DNA of 64,000 nucleotides from Nitratireductor aquimarinus (lineage in GTDB: Bacteria; Pseudomonadota; Alphaproteobacteria; Rhizobiales; Rhizobiaceae). How positions within the stretch are numbered: the stretch's first letter is position 1; each line of letters begins with the position of its first letter. The stretch is from NCBI RefSeq assembly GCF_017255295.1, contig NZ_JAFKDE010000003.1, positions 186,001-250,000 of the forward strand. Reading direction: 5' to 3'. A program made the position numbers and the translations under genes. Positions 55,045 through 63,904 of this stretch are shown in pieces. The notes under the pieces are model-generated. The model was not told where the DNA came from and searched no databases. It was given only the letters and a program-made list of their open reading frames with translations.

Positions 55045-55935
55045 GTGGACCAGCCGAATGATGATCTGACGAGGCTCGAAGGCGGCGCGCGCGCCGTTCA
55101 TCGCCTGGCGCTGGCGGCTTTTCCGCTTTCCGTCCTGTCGCTCTTTCTGGCCGTCCTCCTCTCATGGGGCGTTCTGGCGCTGATGGGCGCTGGCATTGCG
55201 GCGGTGGAGCCGCGTGCGCTCGGTCCGGGCGGCATGCTGCTTGAGGCTCTGCCCGACATGCCCCTGCCTGCACCGCTGCGAACCCTGCTTTCCCTGTGTC
55301 TAGCGCCTGTCGGGGCGGGGAGCGGACCTGCCGTTTTCGCCCTTCTCGCCTTCATGTGGTTTCTGATGGCTCTGGCGATGATGCTGCCATCGGCATCCCC
55401 GTTGATTCGCACCTATTGCGAAATCGCCGACACCGCCGCCCTTAAGGGTGAGCGGGTTGTCCATCCGCTGGTTCTGGTCGCGGGCTATCTGACCGTCTGG
55501 CTGATCGCGTCTCTCGGCTTTACCGGGCTGGCGCTCGTTGCAGAACGGTTCATGAGCCAAGGCGCGGTCATGTCCCCATGGACGGGACTGGCGGGTGCTG
55601 TCGTTCTTGCCATCGCCGGCCTTTACCAGTTCTCGGCCCTGAAGGAGGCCTGTCTCGTCAAATGCCGCAATCCCTTCACCACCCTTTTCGGGCGCTGGAG
55701 CACGCGACCGCGCGCCATCTACCGGCTGGGATTGCAGCAGGGCCTGTGGTGTTTCGGATGCTGCTGGGCGCTCATGCTTGTCATGTTTGCCGTTGGCATG
55801 ATGAATGTGTTCTGGATGGCGCTTCTCGGCGTTTTCACCATCGTGGAGAAATCTGGTCATAGTCGGCTTTTCACACGCATTTCGGGCGTGACGCTGCTTG
55901 TGTGGGCGCTCGCGCTTCTAGTAATCTCGATCTAG
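55045..55935 (+). CDS. DUF2182 membrane protein (predicted metal-binding)
   Basis: A 296-residue integral membrane protein with about seven helices. The central segment GLYQFSALKEACLVKCRNPF, then WCFGCCWALMLVMFAVGMMNVFWM, is diagnostic of DUF2182. These Cys and Met residues in or next to membrane helices suggest handling of a soft metal such as copper, though this is an inference. The TAG stop is the start of a palindromic repeat (55932-56008). A DUF1326 gene follows, a known pairing. Confidence 0.88.
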   Translation: MDQPNDDLTRLEGGARAVHRLALAAFPLSVLSLFLAVLLSWGVLALMGAGIAAVEPRALGPGGMLLEALPDMPLPAPLRTLLSLCLAPVGAGSGPAVFALLAFMWFLMALAMMLPSASPLIRTYCEIADTAALKGERVVHPLVLVAGYLTVWLIASLGFTGLALVAERFMSQGAVMSPWTGLAGAVVLAIAGLYQFSALKEACLVKCRNPFTTLFGRWSTRPRAIYRLGLQQGLWCFGCCWALMLVMFAVGMMNVFWMALLGVFTIVEKSGHSRLFTRISGVTLLVWALALLVISI

Positions 55936-56008
55936 AGCATCGCAATATCCGAACAGAAGGGGTTGGTTTTTCGGATATTCCGATGCTCTGCCAATGGTTT
56001 AGATCGTC
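55932..56008. repeat. Interspersed palindromic repeat (CTAGAGCATCG family), copy 2
   Basis: Inverted arms AGAGCATCGcaATATCCGAA (55934-55953) and its partner at 55970-55989 differ at two central positions. The tail CAATGGTTTAGATCG matches copy 1 at 11933-12004. Its first bases supply the TAG stop codon of the DUF2182 gene. Confidence 0.7.
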
Positions 56009-56059
56009 CTTTGTGCGTCCGGCCGGGGGTGCGGCGGTCTGGAAGAGGGGTCGCAAGTC

Positions 56060-56674
56060 ATGGGAAAGAAAGACTGGGCGCTGAAAGGCGAGCTGGTGCT
56101 GTCATGCAATTGCACCGTGTTCTGTCCCTGCGTGCTTTCACTCGGCAATCATCCGCCCACTGAAGGCTATTGCCAGACCTGGGTGGGCTTCCGCATCGAT
56201 GAGGGCCACTATGGCGAGACCGACCTCTCGGGCCTCAATCTCGGTCTGGTGATGGAAATTCCCGGCTATATGAGCCGCGGCAACTGGACCGTCGGCCTGT
56301 TTCTGGACGAACGCGCCTCGATCTATGCGGAAAAGGCCATCGGCAAGATCTTTTCCGGCAAGGCCGGCGGCACAACCGGTCTGCTTTCCATTCTCGTTGG
56401 CGATTTTCTGGGTATTCAGCGTGTGCCGGTGACCTATGAGGTTGAAGGCAAGACGCGTATCTTCCAGATACCGAAGATCATCGACGGGGCCGTGACGCCC
56501 ATTCCCGGCGGAGACAGGGATGGCGACACTGTCATCACCAATTCGCAGTACTGGATCGCGCCGGAGATCATCGTCGCGAAATCCGACAAGAGCCGTATGC
56601 GCGCTTTCGGGCGCAACTGGAATTTTGCCGGCCGCTCGGCGGAGATCTGTCCGCTCGACTGGCGTGGCCCTTAG
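56060..56674 (+). CDS. DUF1326 protein with CxCx3CxC motif
   Basis: A 204-residue soluble protein without a signal peptide. It has a striking N-terminal cluster Cys16-x-Cys18-x3-Cys22-x-Cys24 (SCNCTVFCPC), followed by a beta-rich domain ending SAEICPLDW. The Cys cluster could bind copper, zinc or another soft metal. It partners the upstream DUF2182 membrane protein. GTCATGG-type context with GGTCG lies before ATG 56060. The pcs gene starts 9 bases downstream and may be co-transcribed. Confidence 0.87.
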   Translation: MGKKDWALKGELVLSCNCTVFCPCVLSLGNHPPTEGYCQTWVGFRIDEGHYGETDLSGLNLGLVMEIPGYMSRGNWTVGLFLDERASIYAEKAIGKIFSGKAGGTTGLLSILVGDFLGIQRVPVTYEVEGKTRIFQIPKIIDGAVTPIPGGDRDGDTVITNSQYWIAPEIIVAKSDKSRMRAFGRNWNFAGRSAEICPLDWRGP

Positions 56675-56683
56675 GCGACTATC

Positions 56684-57409
56684 ATGACCAAGAAGAAAGT
56701 TACGGCCCCTCAGGCCAAGGCGTTTTCCGTGCATCTCTTGACGGCATCGGGATCGTTTCTCGCATTCCTATCGCTTGTGGCTGCAAGCGAGGAGCGCTGG
56801 GCGGCGATGTTCTGGTGGCTGGGCTTTGCGCTTTTTGTGGATGGCATCGACGGCCCCATCGCGCGCAAGCTCGATGTGAAGCAGGTGCTGCCCACCTGGT
56901 CGGGCGACATGCTCGACAACATCATCGACTACGTCACCTATGTGCTCATCCCCGCTTTCGCCCTGTATCAGAGCGGGTTCATGGGCGAGGGGCTTTCCTT
57001 CCTGTCGGCCGCCATCATCGTGATCACCAGCGCGATCTACTACGCCGACACGGGCATGAAGACGCGGGAAAATTTCTTCAAGGGGTTCCCCGTCGTCTGG
57101 AACATGGTGGTGTTCACGCTCTTTGTCGTACAACCGGGCGAGATGATCGCTTTTGGTGTCGTGCTCATTTCGGCCTTCACGACATTCCTGCCCGTCTTCT
57201 TCCTGCATCCGGTGCGCGTGCAGCGCCTGAGAACGCTCAATCTGGCGATTTTCTTCGCCTGGTGCGCCTTCGGCATAATCGCGCTCATCCAGTCTCTGGA
57301 GGCTGATCAGCTCATTCGCATCGGCATTGCGGTGACCGGTATTTACCTCTTTGTCATTGGAGGGGTCATGCAGGCTTGGCCGAATCTTGGCAAAGGGAAT
57401 AAAGAGTAA
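56684..57409 (+). CDS. pcs: Phosphatidylcholine synthase
   Basis: A 241-residue CDP-alcohol phosphotransferase with about eight membrane helices. It condenses choline with CDP-diacylglycerol to form phosphatidylcholine, a pathway typical of rhizobia, Brucella and some other symbionts and pathogens. The catalytic motif DGxxAR-x12-GxxxDxxxD runs from Asp56 to Asp82 (DGPIARKLD ... GDMLDNIID). The 12-residue spacing is the Pcs-specific form. YYADTGMKTRENFFKGFP is a further family stretch. Confidence 0.94.
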   Translation: MTKKKVTAPQAKAFSVHLLTASGSFLAFLSLVAASEERWAAMFWWLGFALFVDGIDGPIARKLDVKQVLPTWSGDMLDNIIDYVTYVLIPAFALYQSGFMGEGLSFLSAAIIVITSAIYYADTGMKTRENFFKGFPVVWNMVVFTLFVVQPGEMIAFGVVLISAFTTFLPVFFLHPVRVQRLRTLNLAIFFAWCAFGIIALIQSLEADQLIRIGIAVTGIYLFVIGGVMQAWPNLGKGNKE

Positions 57410-57501
57410 TTGTGCGTTCCCATTTGAATCTCTTTCAAGTAAAGCGGCACTAATACGGGGCAAATCCGTCTGCCTATGATCGAGCTGGGAACAAAAACAA
57501 A

Positions 57502-59097
57502 ATGACCGAAATGGGAGCCGGCGTGGATCAACTACACGAAGGCGAAGGTGGCGGACTCCTCGATGTTCGCGGCCTGACAAAGATATTTGGCGCTCTGAAA
57601 GCCTGTGACGCGATCGATCTGTCGATCGGCAAGGGCGAAATTCATGCGCTTCTTGGCGAAAACGGCGCTGGCAAATCGACGCTGGTGAAGATGCTGTTCG
57701 GCGCATTGGAGCCGGCTGCCGGTGAAATCCACTGGAAAGGTCAACCGGTCGCGATCCATTCGCCCGGCGCTGCGCGCCATCTCGGCATCGGCATGGTGTT
57801 CCAGCACTTCTCGCTGTTTGAGGCGCTGACCGCCGCCGAGAACATCATGCTCTCGCTGGATGAGAAAACGCCGATCCTTCAGGTGGCCGAGCGGGCGCGG
57901 GAACTCTCAAAGGCCTATGGCCTGCCGCTCGATCCTTTCGCACATGTGGGCGATCTTTCGGTCGGCGAGCGCCAGCGCATCGAGATCATTCGCTGCCTCC
58001 TGCAGAAGCCGGACCTGATCATTCTCGACGAACCGACCTCCGTTCTGACCCCGCAGGAAGCCGACAAGCTGTTCGAAACGCTTGAGACGCTGCGCGACGA
58101 AGGGAAGTCGATCCTCTACATTTCGCACCGCCTTGAGGAAGTGAAGCGCCTGTGCGACCGCGCAACGGTTCTGCGGCACGGCAAGGTGGTCGCCCATTGC
58201 GATCCCCGTCAGGAGACGGCGGCGTCGCTGGCCCGCATGATGGTGGGCGATGAAGTGGCCACGGTAAAGCGCACTGGCAGCGTCGACGCTGGCGGTCAGG
58301 CGCTGCTGGAGGTCCGGGAGCTCAGCCGCCCGTCCGCCAATCCGTTTGCCGTCCCGCTACGCAAGATCGATCTCTTGGTGCGCTCCGGTGAAGTCATGGG
58401 CATTGCGGGCGTTGCCGGTAACGGGCAGGGCGAGCTTTTCGAGGCTCTCTCCGGTGAAGCCCTGCAGCAGAACGCCGCCACGATCCGCATCCGCGACAAA
58501 GATGCCGGCCGGCTCGGCATCTCCGGTCGCCGCCTTCTTGGCGCAGCCTTTGTGCCCGAAGAGCGCCTTGGCCATGGCGCAGCCCCCCAGATGCGGCTTT
58601 CCGAAAACCTGTTCCTGTCGCGTCACGTGACGGATGCAAAGGCGCTCATGGGTGCTTTCGGCACCGTGCGCACGGGTGCGCTGGCCAAGGCTGCCGCCCG
58701 CATCGTCAAGGTGATGGATGTGCGCAAGAGCGGCGAGGACCCGGAAGCCTCCGCGCTCTCGGGCGGCAATCTGCAAAAGTTCATCATCGGCCGCGAGCTG
58801 GACCGGCAACCGGCGGTGATGGTCGTGAACCAGCCGACCTGGGGTGTGGACGCCGGCGCTGCCGCGCGCATCCGCCAGGCGCTGATCGATCTGGCGCGTT
58901 CGGGCTCTGCCGTTCTCGTCATCAGCCAGGATCTGGATGAGTTGTTTGAAATGTGTGATTCCGTCGCCGTGATGCATGACGGTCGCCTGTCGGCTCCCAT
59001 GCCCATCGCGGAAGCGACATTCGAGAAGATCGGTCTTCTGATGGGCGGCGCGACGCCGGAACGCTCCGAACTGCCTGAAGAAGCGGAGACGGCATGA
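57502..59097 (+). CDS. BMP-type ABC transporter, ATP-binding protein (tandem domains)
   Basis: A 531-residue ATPase with two ABC domains. Domain 1 (about 15-245) has Walker A LLGENGAGKSTLVKML, signature LSVGERQRIEI and Walker B LIILDEPTSVLTPQEAD. Domain 2 (about 265-510) has a degenerate Walker A (AGVAGNGQGELFEAL) but LSGGNLQKFIIGREL. This asymmetry is normal for sugar and nucleoside importers. In-frame starts at 57511 (ATG) or 57523 (GTG, GGGAG upstream) are alternatives. Its stop overlaps the next gene. Confidence 0.93.
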   Translation: MTEMGAGVDQLHEGEGGGLLDVRGLTKIFGALKACDAIDLSIGKGEIHALLGENGAGKSTLVKMLFGALEPAAGEIHWKGQPVAIHSPGAARHLGIGMVFQHFSLFEALTAAENIMLSLDEKTPILQVAERARELSKAYGLPLDPFAHVGDLSVGERQRIEIIRCLLQKPDLIILDEPTSVLTPQEADKLFETLETLRDEGKSILYISHRLEEVKRLCDRATVLRHGKVVAHCDPRQETAASLARMMVGDEVATVKRTGSVDAGGQALLEVRELSRPSANPFAVPLRKIDLLVRSGEVMGIAGVAGNGQGELFEALSGEALQQNAATIRIRDKDAGRLGISGRRLLGAAFVPEERLGHGAAPQMRLSENLFLSRHVTDAKALMGAFGTVRTGALAKAAARIVKVMDVRKSGEDPEASALSGGNLQKFIIGRELDRQPAVMVVNQPTWGVDAGAAARIRQALIDLARSGSAVLVISQDLDELFEMCDSVAVMHDGRLSAPMPIAEATFEKIGLLMGGATPERSELPEEAETA

Positions 59098-60194
59098 TGC
59101 GGCTTGAACTCATCAAACGGCCGCAGCATTCGGTTCTGTTCAGCGCGATTTCGCCGCTGATTGCTCTGGTTCTGACCATGATTGCCGGTGCGATCATGTT
59201 CTCGGTTCTGGGCAAGAACCCGCTCGACGCGCTCTACTATTATTTCATCGATCCGCTGCGCGAGACCTGGTCGCTGCACGAACTGGCGATCAAGGCAGCG
59301 CCGCTGATCCTGATCGCGGTCGGTCTGTCGGTCTGTTTCCTGTCCAACAACTGGAACATCGGCGCAGAAGGACAGTTCATCGCTGGCGCAATCGCCGGCA
59401 GCATCCTTCCGGTGGTCTTTCCTGATTTCCAGAACTGGCTCGTCCTGCCCCTGATGCTGATCATGGGCATGGCGGGTGGCGCGGCCTATGCCGCCGTTCC
59501 GGCATTCCTGAAAGCGCGTTTCAACACCAATGAGATCCTCACCAGCCTCATGCTGGTCTATGTGGCCGAGCTTTTCCTCGACTGGATCGTGCGCGGTCCG
59601 TGGCGTGATCCGGGCGGCATGAATTTCCCCGAAACGCGCGATTTCCATTCCTTCGCCATCCTTCCGGAGCTGATGCCGGCTGCCGGCCGCGCAAACTGGG
59701 GCATCGTGTTCGCCATCATTGCAGCCCTCGTCCTGTGGTTCGTTCTCGGCAAGACCCGCAAGGGTTTTGAAATTCGCGTTCTCGGCCAGAGCCCGCGGGC
59801 AGGGCGGTTTGCAGGCTTCAGCGCATCGCGCATGGTCATGGTCGCCTTCCTGATCTCCGGCGCTCTGGCAGGGCTTGCAGGCATTTCCGAGGTTGCCGGC
59901 GCAATCGGGCAGTTGCAGCCGTCCATTTCTCCCGGCTACGGCTTTACCGCGATCATCGTGGCGTTTCTTGGCCGGTTGAACCCGCTGGGCATCGTGGCCG
60001 CCGGTTTCGTTTTGGCGCTTTCCTATCTGGGTGGCGAGGCAGCGCAGATTTCGCTCGGTCTTTCGGACAAGGCCGCCCGCGCCTTTCAGGGCATGCTTCT
60101 GTTCTTCGTTCTCGGCTGCGACACGCTGATTCACTACCGCATCCGCCTGGTCGGGCGCGCGCCGCAGGTCCGGGAGGCCGCCGAACATGTTTGA
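59094..60194 (+). CDS. BMP-type ABC transporter, permease 1
   Basis: A 366-residue permease of the BPD_transp_2 family with about ten helices, including FLSNNWNIGAEGQFIAGAIAGSILP and SPRAGRFAGFSASRMVMVAFLISGALAGLAGISEV, the conserved cytoplasmic loop that contacts the ATPase. The length exceeds that of the second permease, as is usual in nucleoside importers. It overlaps the ATPase gene by 4 bases and permease 2 by 8. Confidence 0.92.
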   Translation: MMRLELIKRPQHSVLFSAISPLIALVLTMIAGAIMFSVLGKNPLDALYYYFIDPLRETWSLHELAIKAAPLILIAVGLSVCFLSNNWNIGAEGQFIAGAIAGSILPVVFPDFQNWLVLPLMLIMGMAGGAAYAAVPAFLKARFNTNEILTSLMLVYVAELFLDWIVRGPWRDPGGMNFPETRDFHSFAILPELMPAAGRANWGIVFAIIAALVLWFVLGKTRKGFEIRVLGQSPRAGRFAGFSASRMVMVAFLISGALAGLAGISEVAGAIGQLQPSISPGYGFTAIIVAFLGRLNPLGIVAAGFVLALSYLGGEAAQISLGLSDKAARAFQGMLLFFVLGCDTLIHYRIRLVGRAPQVREAAEHV

Positions 60195-61101
60195 ATCCGT
60201 TCTGATCACGATCGCAACGGCCGCCACGCCTCTTCTCATAGCTGCAATCGGCGAGCTGGTCGTGGAGCGCTCCGGCGTTCTCAATCTCGGCGTTGAAGGC
60301 ATGATGGTGATGGGCGCCGTCACCGGGTTTGGCGTGGCGATCACCACCGGTTCGCCATGGCTCGGCGTGTTTGCGGCCATCCTCGTCGGCGCTGCCTTTG
60401 CCCTTCTGTTCGGCTTCCTGACGCTGACGCTGGTCACCAATCAGGTTGCGACGGGACTTGCGCTCACGCTTCTGGGGCTCGGCGTTTCCGGCATGATCGG
60501 CGAAGCGTTCATCGGCCTGCCGGGCGTAAAAATGTCGCCCTGGGTCATTCCCGTCCTGTCGGATATTCCCCTTGTCGGCCGCTTCCTGTTTGCGCAGGCG
60601 CCGCTGTTCTACATCTCGATCCTGCTGGTCATCGGCGTCAGTTATTTCCTGTTCAGCACGCGCGCCGGGCTGACGCTGCGCTCGGTGGGCGACAATCATG
60701 ATTCCGCCCATGCGCTGGGCATTCGCGTGATTGCGGTGCGCTATGCCGCCGTCATGTTCGGCGGCGCGTGTGCGGGGCTGGCGGGCGCTTATCTGTCGCT
60801 CGTCTACACGCCGCAATGGATCGAGAACATGACCGCCGGTCGCGGCTGGATCGCGCTGGCGCTCGTCGTGTTCGCCTCGTGGCGGCCCTGGCGCGTGCTC
60901 GCCGGGGCATATCTCTTCGGCGCGGTCTCCATCGGCCAGCTTCACGCGCAGGTGATCGGCGTGTCCGTGCCGTCGCAGCTGCTGTCGGCGCTGCCCTATG
61001 TGGCGACCATCGTGGTTCTTGTTCTAATCTCCCGCAACAGACGGCTGACCATGGTGAACACACCCGCCTGCCTCGGTCGGCCCTTTGTTCCGGCCCGGTA
61101 A
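60187..61101 (+). CDS. BMP-type ABC transporter, permease 2
   Basis: A 304-residue partner permease. The start contains TPLLIAAIGELVVERSGVLNLGVEGMMVMGAVTGF, the family's N-terminal signature. NHDSAHALGIRVIAVRYAAVMFGGACAGLAGAYLSL is the ATPase-contact loop. It overlaps permease 1 by 8 bases. The binding-protein gene starts 34 bases after its stop. Confidence 0.92.
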   Translation: MFESVLITIATAATPLLIAAIGELVVERSGVLNLGVEGMMVMGAVTGFGVAITTGSPWLGVFAAILVGAAFALLFGFLTLTLVTNQVATGLALTLLGLGVSGMIGEAFIGLPGVKMSPWVIPVLSDIPLVGRFLFAQAPLFYISILLVIGVSYFLFSTRAGLTLRSVGDNHDSAHALGIRVIAVRYAAVMFGGACAGLAGAYLSLVYTPQWIENMTAGRGWIALALVVFASWRPWRVLAGAYLFGAVSIGQLHAQVIGVSVPSQLLSALPYVATIVVLVLISRNRRLTMVNTPACLGRPFVPAR

Positions 61102-61135
61102 TATCCGAACTCAGTCAACAGAGAGGACGTCAACA

Positions 61136-62212
61136 ATGAAGAAACTCGTTATGGCACTCGCCGCCAGCACCGCGGCCCTTGCCTTCACGGCGGCCCCTGC
61201 CGCAGCGCAGGACAAGACCAAGGCCTGCTGGATCTATGTCGGCCCGATCGGCGATTTCGGCTATTCCTACCAGCACCATCAGGGTCTGCTGGATGTCGAG
61301 GAGCATTTCGGCGATAAGGTCGAGACCGCCTATCTGGAGAGCGTTCCGGAAGGTGCGGACGCCGAGCGCGCGATTGAGCGTTTCGCACGTTCGGGCTGCG
61401 ACATCATCTTCGCAACCTCCTTCGGCTTCATGGACCCGGTCCAGAAGGTCGCCGCCAAGTTCCCGGACATCAAGTTCGAGCATGCGACGGGCTTCAAGCG
61501 CGACCATCCGAATGTCGCCACCTACAATTCGCGCTTCCATGAGGGGCGTTATGTGCAGGGCGTGATTGCCGCCCAGATCTCGGAGAAGGGTGAAGCCGGC
61601 TACATCGCGTCCTTCCCGATCCCGGAAGTCGTGATGGGCATCAATGCGTTCATGCTCGGCGCGCAGTCCGTCAATCCCGACTTCAAGGTCAAGATCGTCT
61701 GGGCCAACACCTGGTTCGACGCCGGCAAGGAAGCCGACGCCGCCAAGGCGCTGCTCGATCAGGGTGTCGATGTCATCACCCAGCACACCGATTCCACCGC
61801 GCCGCTTCAGGTCGCCGGTGAACGCGGCATCAAGGGCTTCGGTCAGGCATCCGACATGATCAAGTTCGCGCCCGACACGCAGCTCACCTCCATCGTCGAC
61901 GACTGGGGCCCGTACTACATCGAGCGCGTTCAGGCGGTCATGGACGGTTCCTGGGAGCAGCAGGACGTCTGGGGCGGCATGAAGGACGGCCACGTCGTGA
62001 TGGCGCCCTACACGAACATGCCCGACGATGTGAAGGCGGCTGCCGAAGCCGTTGAAGCGAAGATCAGGGATGAGGGCTTCAACCCCTTCACCGGTCCCGT
62101 CTACAAGCAGGATGGCACGCTGTGGCTCGAAGAGGGTGAGGTCGCACCCGATGGTGACGTTCTCAGCATCAACTTCTATGTGAAGGGCGTGGACGACCAG
62201 CTGCCGAACTGA
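61136..62212 (+). CDS. BMP-family substrate-binding protein
   Basis: A 358-residue periplasmic binding protein with a standard signal peptide (about 1-22, ending APAAAQD) and no lipobox, although many BMP proteins are lipoproteins. The domain has ACWIYVGPIGDFGYSYQHHQGL near the start, RSGCDIIFATSFGFMDPV and DVITQHTDSTAPLQVAGERG. Purine nucleosides are the usual ligands of this family (inference). I start at ATG 61136 with GAGAGGA upstream. It is placed last in the operon, with a clear terminator after it. Confidence 0.92.
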   Translation: MKKLVMALAASTAALAFTAAPAAAQDKTKACWIYVGPIGDFGYSYQHHQGLLDVEEHFGDKVETAYLESVPEGADAERAIERFARSGCDIIFATSFGFMDPVQKVAAKFPDIKFEHATGFKRDHPNVATYNSRFHEGRYVQGVIAAQISEKGEAGYIASFPIPEVVMGINAFMLGAQSVNPDFKVKIVWANTWFDAGKEADAAKALLDQGVDVITQHTDSTAPLQVAGERGIKGFGQASDMIKFAPDTQLTSIVDDWGPYYIERVQAVMDGSWEQQDVWGGMKDGHVVMAPYTNMPDDVKAAAEAVEAKIRDEGFNPFTGPVYKQDGTLWLEEGEVAPDGDVLSINFYVKGVDDQLPN

Positions 62213-62241
62213 TCGGCATCCTCGCAGTCTTCTGCATTCGG

Positions 62242-62270
62242 AAAAGGCGGCTCTCGGGCCGCCTTTTTTG
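62242..62270 (+). terminator. Terminator of the BMP-type ABC operon
   Basis: AAAAGGCGGC (62242-62251) and GCCGCCTTTT (62258-62267) form a 10-bp stem around a 6-base loop, continuing into TTTTTTG. It lies 30 bases after the binding-protein stop. Confidence 0.85.
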
Positions 62271-62361
62271 CGTCTAACCGCTTGCCCGCGAATGCTCCTG
62301 CCACAGCCCTGTCAGGAGCACTGTGCCAGAACGGCTGCGAGCAAAAAGGGAAGGCAAATCC

Positions 62362-63009
62362 ATGCTTAAATTCTACCACGCGCCGTGGTCCCGTTCCTCA
62401 AGCGTGTTGTGGCTTCTGGAAGAGTTGCAGGCACCCTATGATCTCGAACTGGCCGACATGCATGCACAGGGCGGCGTGCCTGAGAGCTATCGTGCGATCC
62501 AGCCGAGCAAGAAAGTGCCGGCCATCGTTCACGACGGTCATATCGTGACCGAGCGCGCGGCAATCACGCTTTATCTCGCCGACATGTTTCCCGAGGCAGG
62601 GCTCGCGCCCGCCATCGATGACCCGGCGCGCGCCGCCTATCTGCGGTCGCTCGTCTATCACGACGCGGTGTTTGATCCGGTCGTCTGCGCGCGCGTTCAC
62701 GGACTGGCCTATGAGAGCCGTGACTATCCCTTCGGGACCTTTGACGACATGGTGGCGTTTCTGGAGCGCCAGCTTGGCGAGACGCCATACGCTGCCGGAG
62801 ACCGTTTCACCGCCGCCGACGTTCAGCTTGGAACCGGCATCGGCTACACGATGAACATCATGAACGCCCTCCCGGAACGCCCCGTCTTCAAAGAATATGT
62901 CGCAAGGATCGAGCAGCGGCCGGCCTACCGCAAGGCGCAGCAGATCGACATGGAACTGGCTTCGAGAATTCCGTTCTTTTCAGGAGAAAATGCGCCAGGA
63001 AAAGTCTGA
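62362..63009 (+). CDS. Glutathione S-transferase family protein
   Basis: A 215-residue cytoplasmic GST. The N-terminal thioredoxin-like domain (about 1-80) starts MLKFYHAPWSRSSSVLWLLEEL and has KKVPAIVHDG and TERAAITLYLAD. The C-terminal helical domain (about 90-205) includes ERQLGETPYAAGDRFTAADVQLG, the N-capping motif. The Ser pair near residues 11-13 may activate glutathione. The start follows GGGAAGG. The substrate is unknown. It is convergent with speE. Confidence 0.88.
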   Translation: MLKFYHAPWSRSSSVLWLLEELQAPYDLELADMHAQGGVPESYRAIQPSKKVPAIVHDGHIVTERAAITLYLADMFPEAGLAPAIDDPARAAYLRSLVYHDAVFDPVVCARVHGLAYESRDYPFGTFDDMVAFLERQLGETPYAAGDRFTAADVQLGTGIGYTMNIMNALPERPVFKEYVARIEQRPAYRKAQQIDMELASRIPFFSGENAPGKV

Positions 63010-63015
63010 AGGAAG

Positions 63016-63043
63016 GCGCGGGCAGGCGGGGCCTGCCCGGCGC
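63016..63043. terminator. Bidirectional hairpin between GST and speE genes
   Basis: GGGCAGG (63020-63026) and CCTGCCC (63032-63038) form the core of a stem that extends with GCGC on the left and GGCGC on the right. It fills the 34-base gap between the two convergent stops. T-runs are weak on both sides. Confidence 0.5.
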
Positions 63044-63904
63044 TTATTTCGTTGCTTCCTCAAGCAGCGTTTCGATGAAACGCGGCAGGGCGAAAGAAGC
63101 CCTGTGATGTGCGGGCGTGTAGTACCGTGTGTCGATACCAGCCATGCGCTGTGCGAGCGTTTCTTCGCTCACCTTCAGCGTATCGGCATTGTCGGTCGAC
63201 CAGCCGAGCGTCATGTGTCCGCCGAAATAGGTCGGTACCGCAACGAGATAGCAGCTTGCAATCTCAAACACGGAGCGCAGGCCGCGCATGGCGGTCTGGA
63301 ACTCTTCCGGCTGAAGGAACGGCACGCCGTTCTGGCTGACGACGATGCCGCCAGGGCGCAGAATGCGCTTCAAATTCCGGTAGAATTCGGTCGTGAACAG
63401 CACCGCGCCCGGACCGGACGGGTCTGTGGAATCCACCAGAATGACGTCGAAGCGTTGATCGGTTTCGGCCGCAAACGCAGCGCCGTCGGCAATCTCCACT
63501 TTGAAGCGGGGATCATCGAAGACGGACGCATTGAAATCCGCGAAATGTTCTTTCGAGAATTCCAGAACCGAAGCGTCGATCTCGACCTGGGTGAGGGTGC
63601 CAACACGCTTGTGCTTCAGCACTTCCTCGGCAAGGCCGCAATCGCCGCCACCGATGATCAGCACATCGGCAGGGTTGTCATGCGCCGCAATCGGCACATG
63701 CGCGAGCATCTCGTGATACATGAACTCGTCGCGGCTGGTGACCTGCACCGCCCCGTCGAGCATCAGGACCTTGCCGAAGATGCCGTTGCGGATCAGCGCC
63801 AGCTGATGATGTCCTGTACCATCCTGGTACAGGACATCATCGACATCAAAAACGATGCTGACGCCGTTGTGCAGGGTCTCGGCGATCGTTTTGCGTTCGC
63901 TCAC
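63044..63904 (-). CDS. speE: Spermidine synthase
   Basis: A 286-residue aminopropyltransferase that makes spermidine from putrescine and decarboxylated SAM. It has GVSIVFDVDDVLYQDGTGHHQLALI, LMLDGAVQVTSRDEFMYHEML, the SAM-type motif VLIIGGGDCGLAEEVLKH, and the catalytic region ILVDSTDPSGPGAVLFT. The start codon is GTG and overlaps the stop of the upstream gene (GTGA, 4 bases), which suggests coupling to speD. Confidence 0.95.
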   Translation of the reverse strand: MSERKTIAETLHNGVSIVFDVDDVLYQDGTGHHQLALIRNGIFGKVLMLDGAVQVTSRDEFMYHEMLAHVPIAAHDNPADVLIIGGGDCGLAEEVLKHKRVGTLTQVEIDASVLEFSKEHFADFNASVFDDPRFKVEIADGAAFAAETDQRFDVILVDSTDPSGPGAVLFTTEFYRNLKRILRPGGIVVSQNGVPFLQPEEFQTAMRGLRSVFEIASCYLVAVPTYFGGHMTLGWSTDNADTLKVSEETLAQRMAGIDTRYYTPAHHRASFALPRFIETLLEEATK

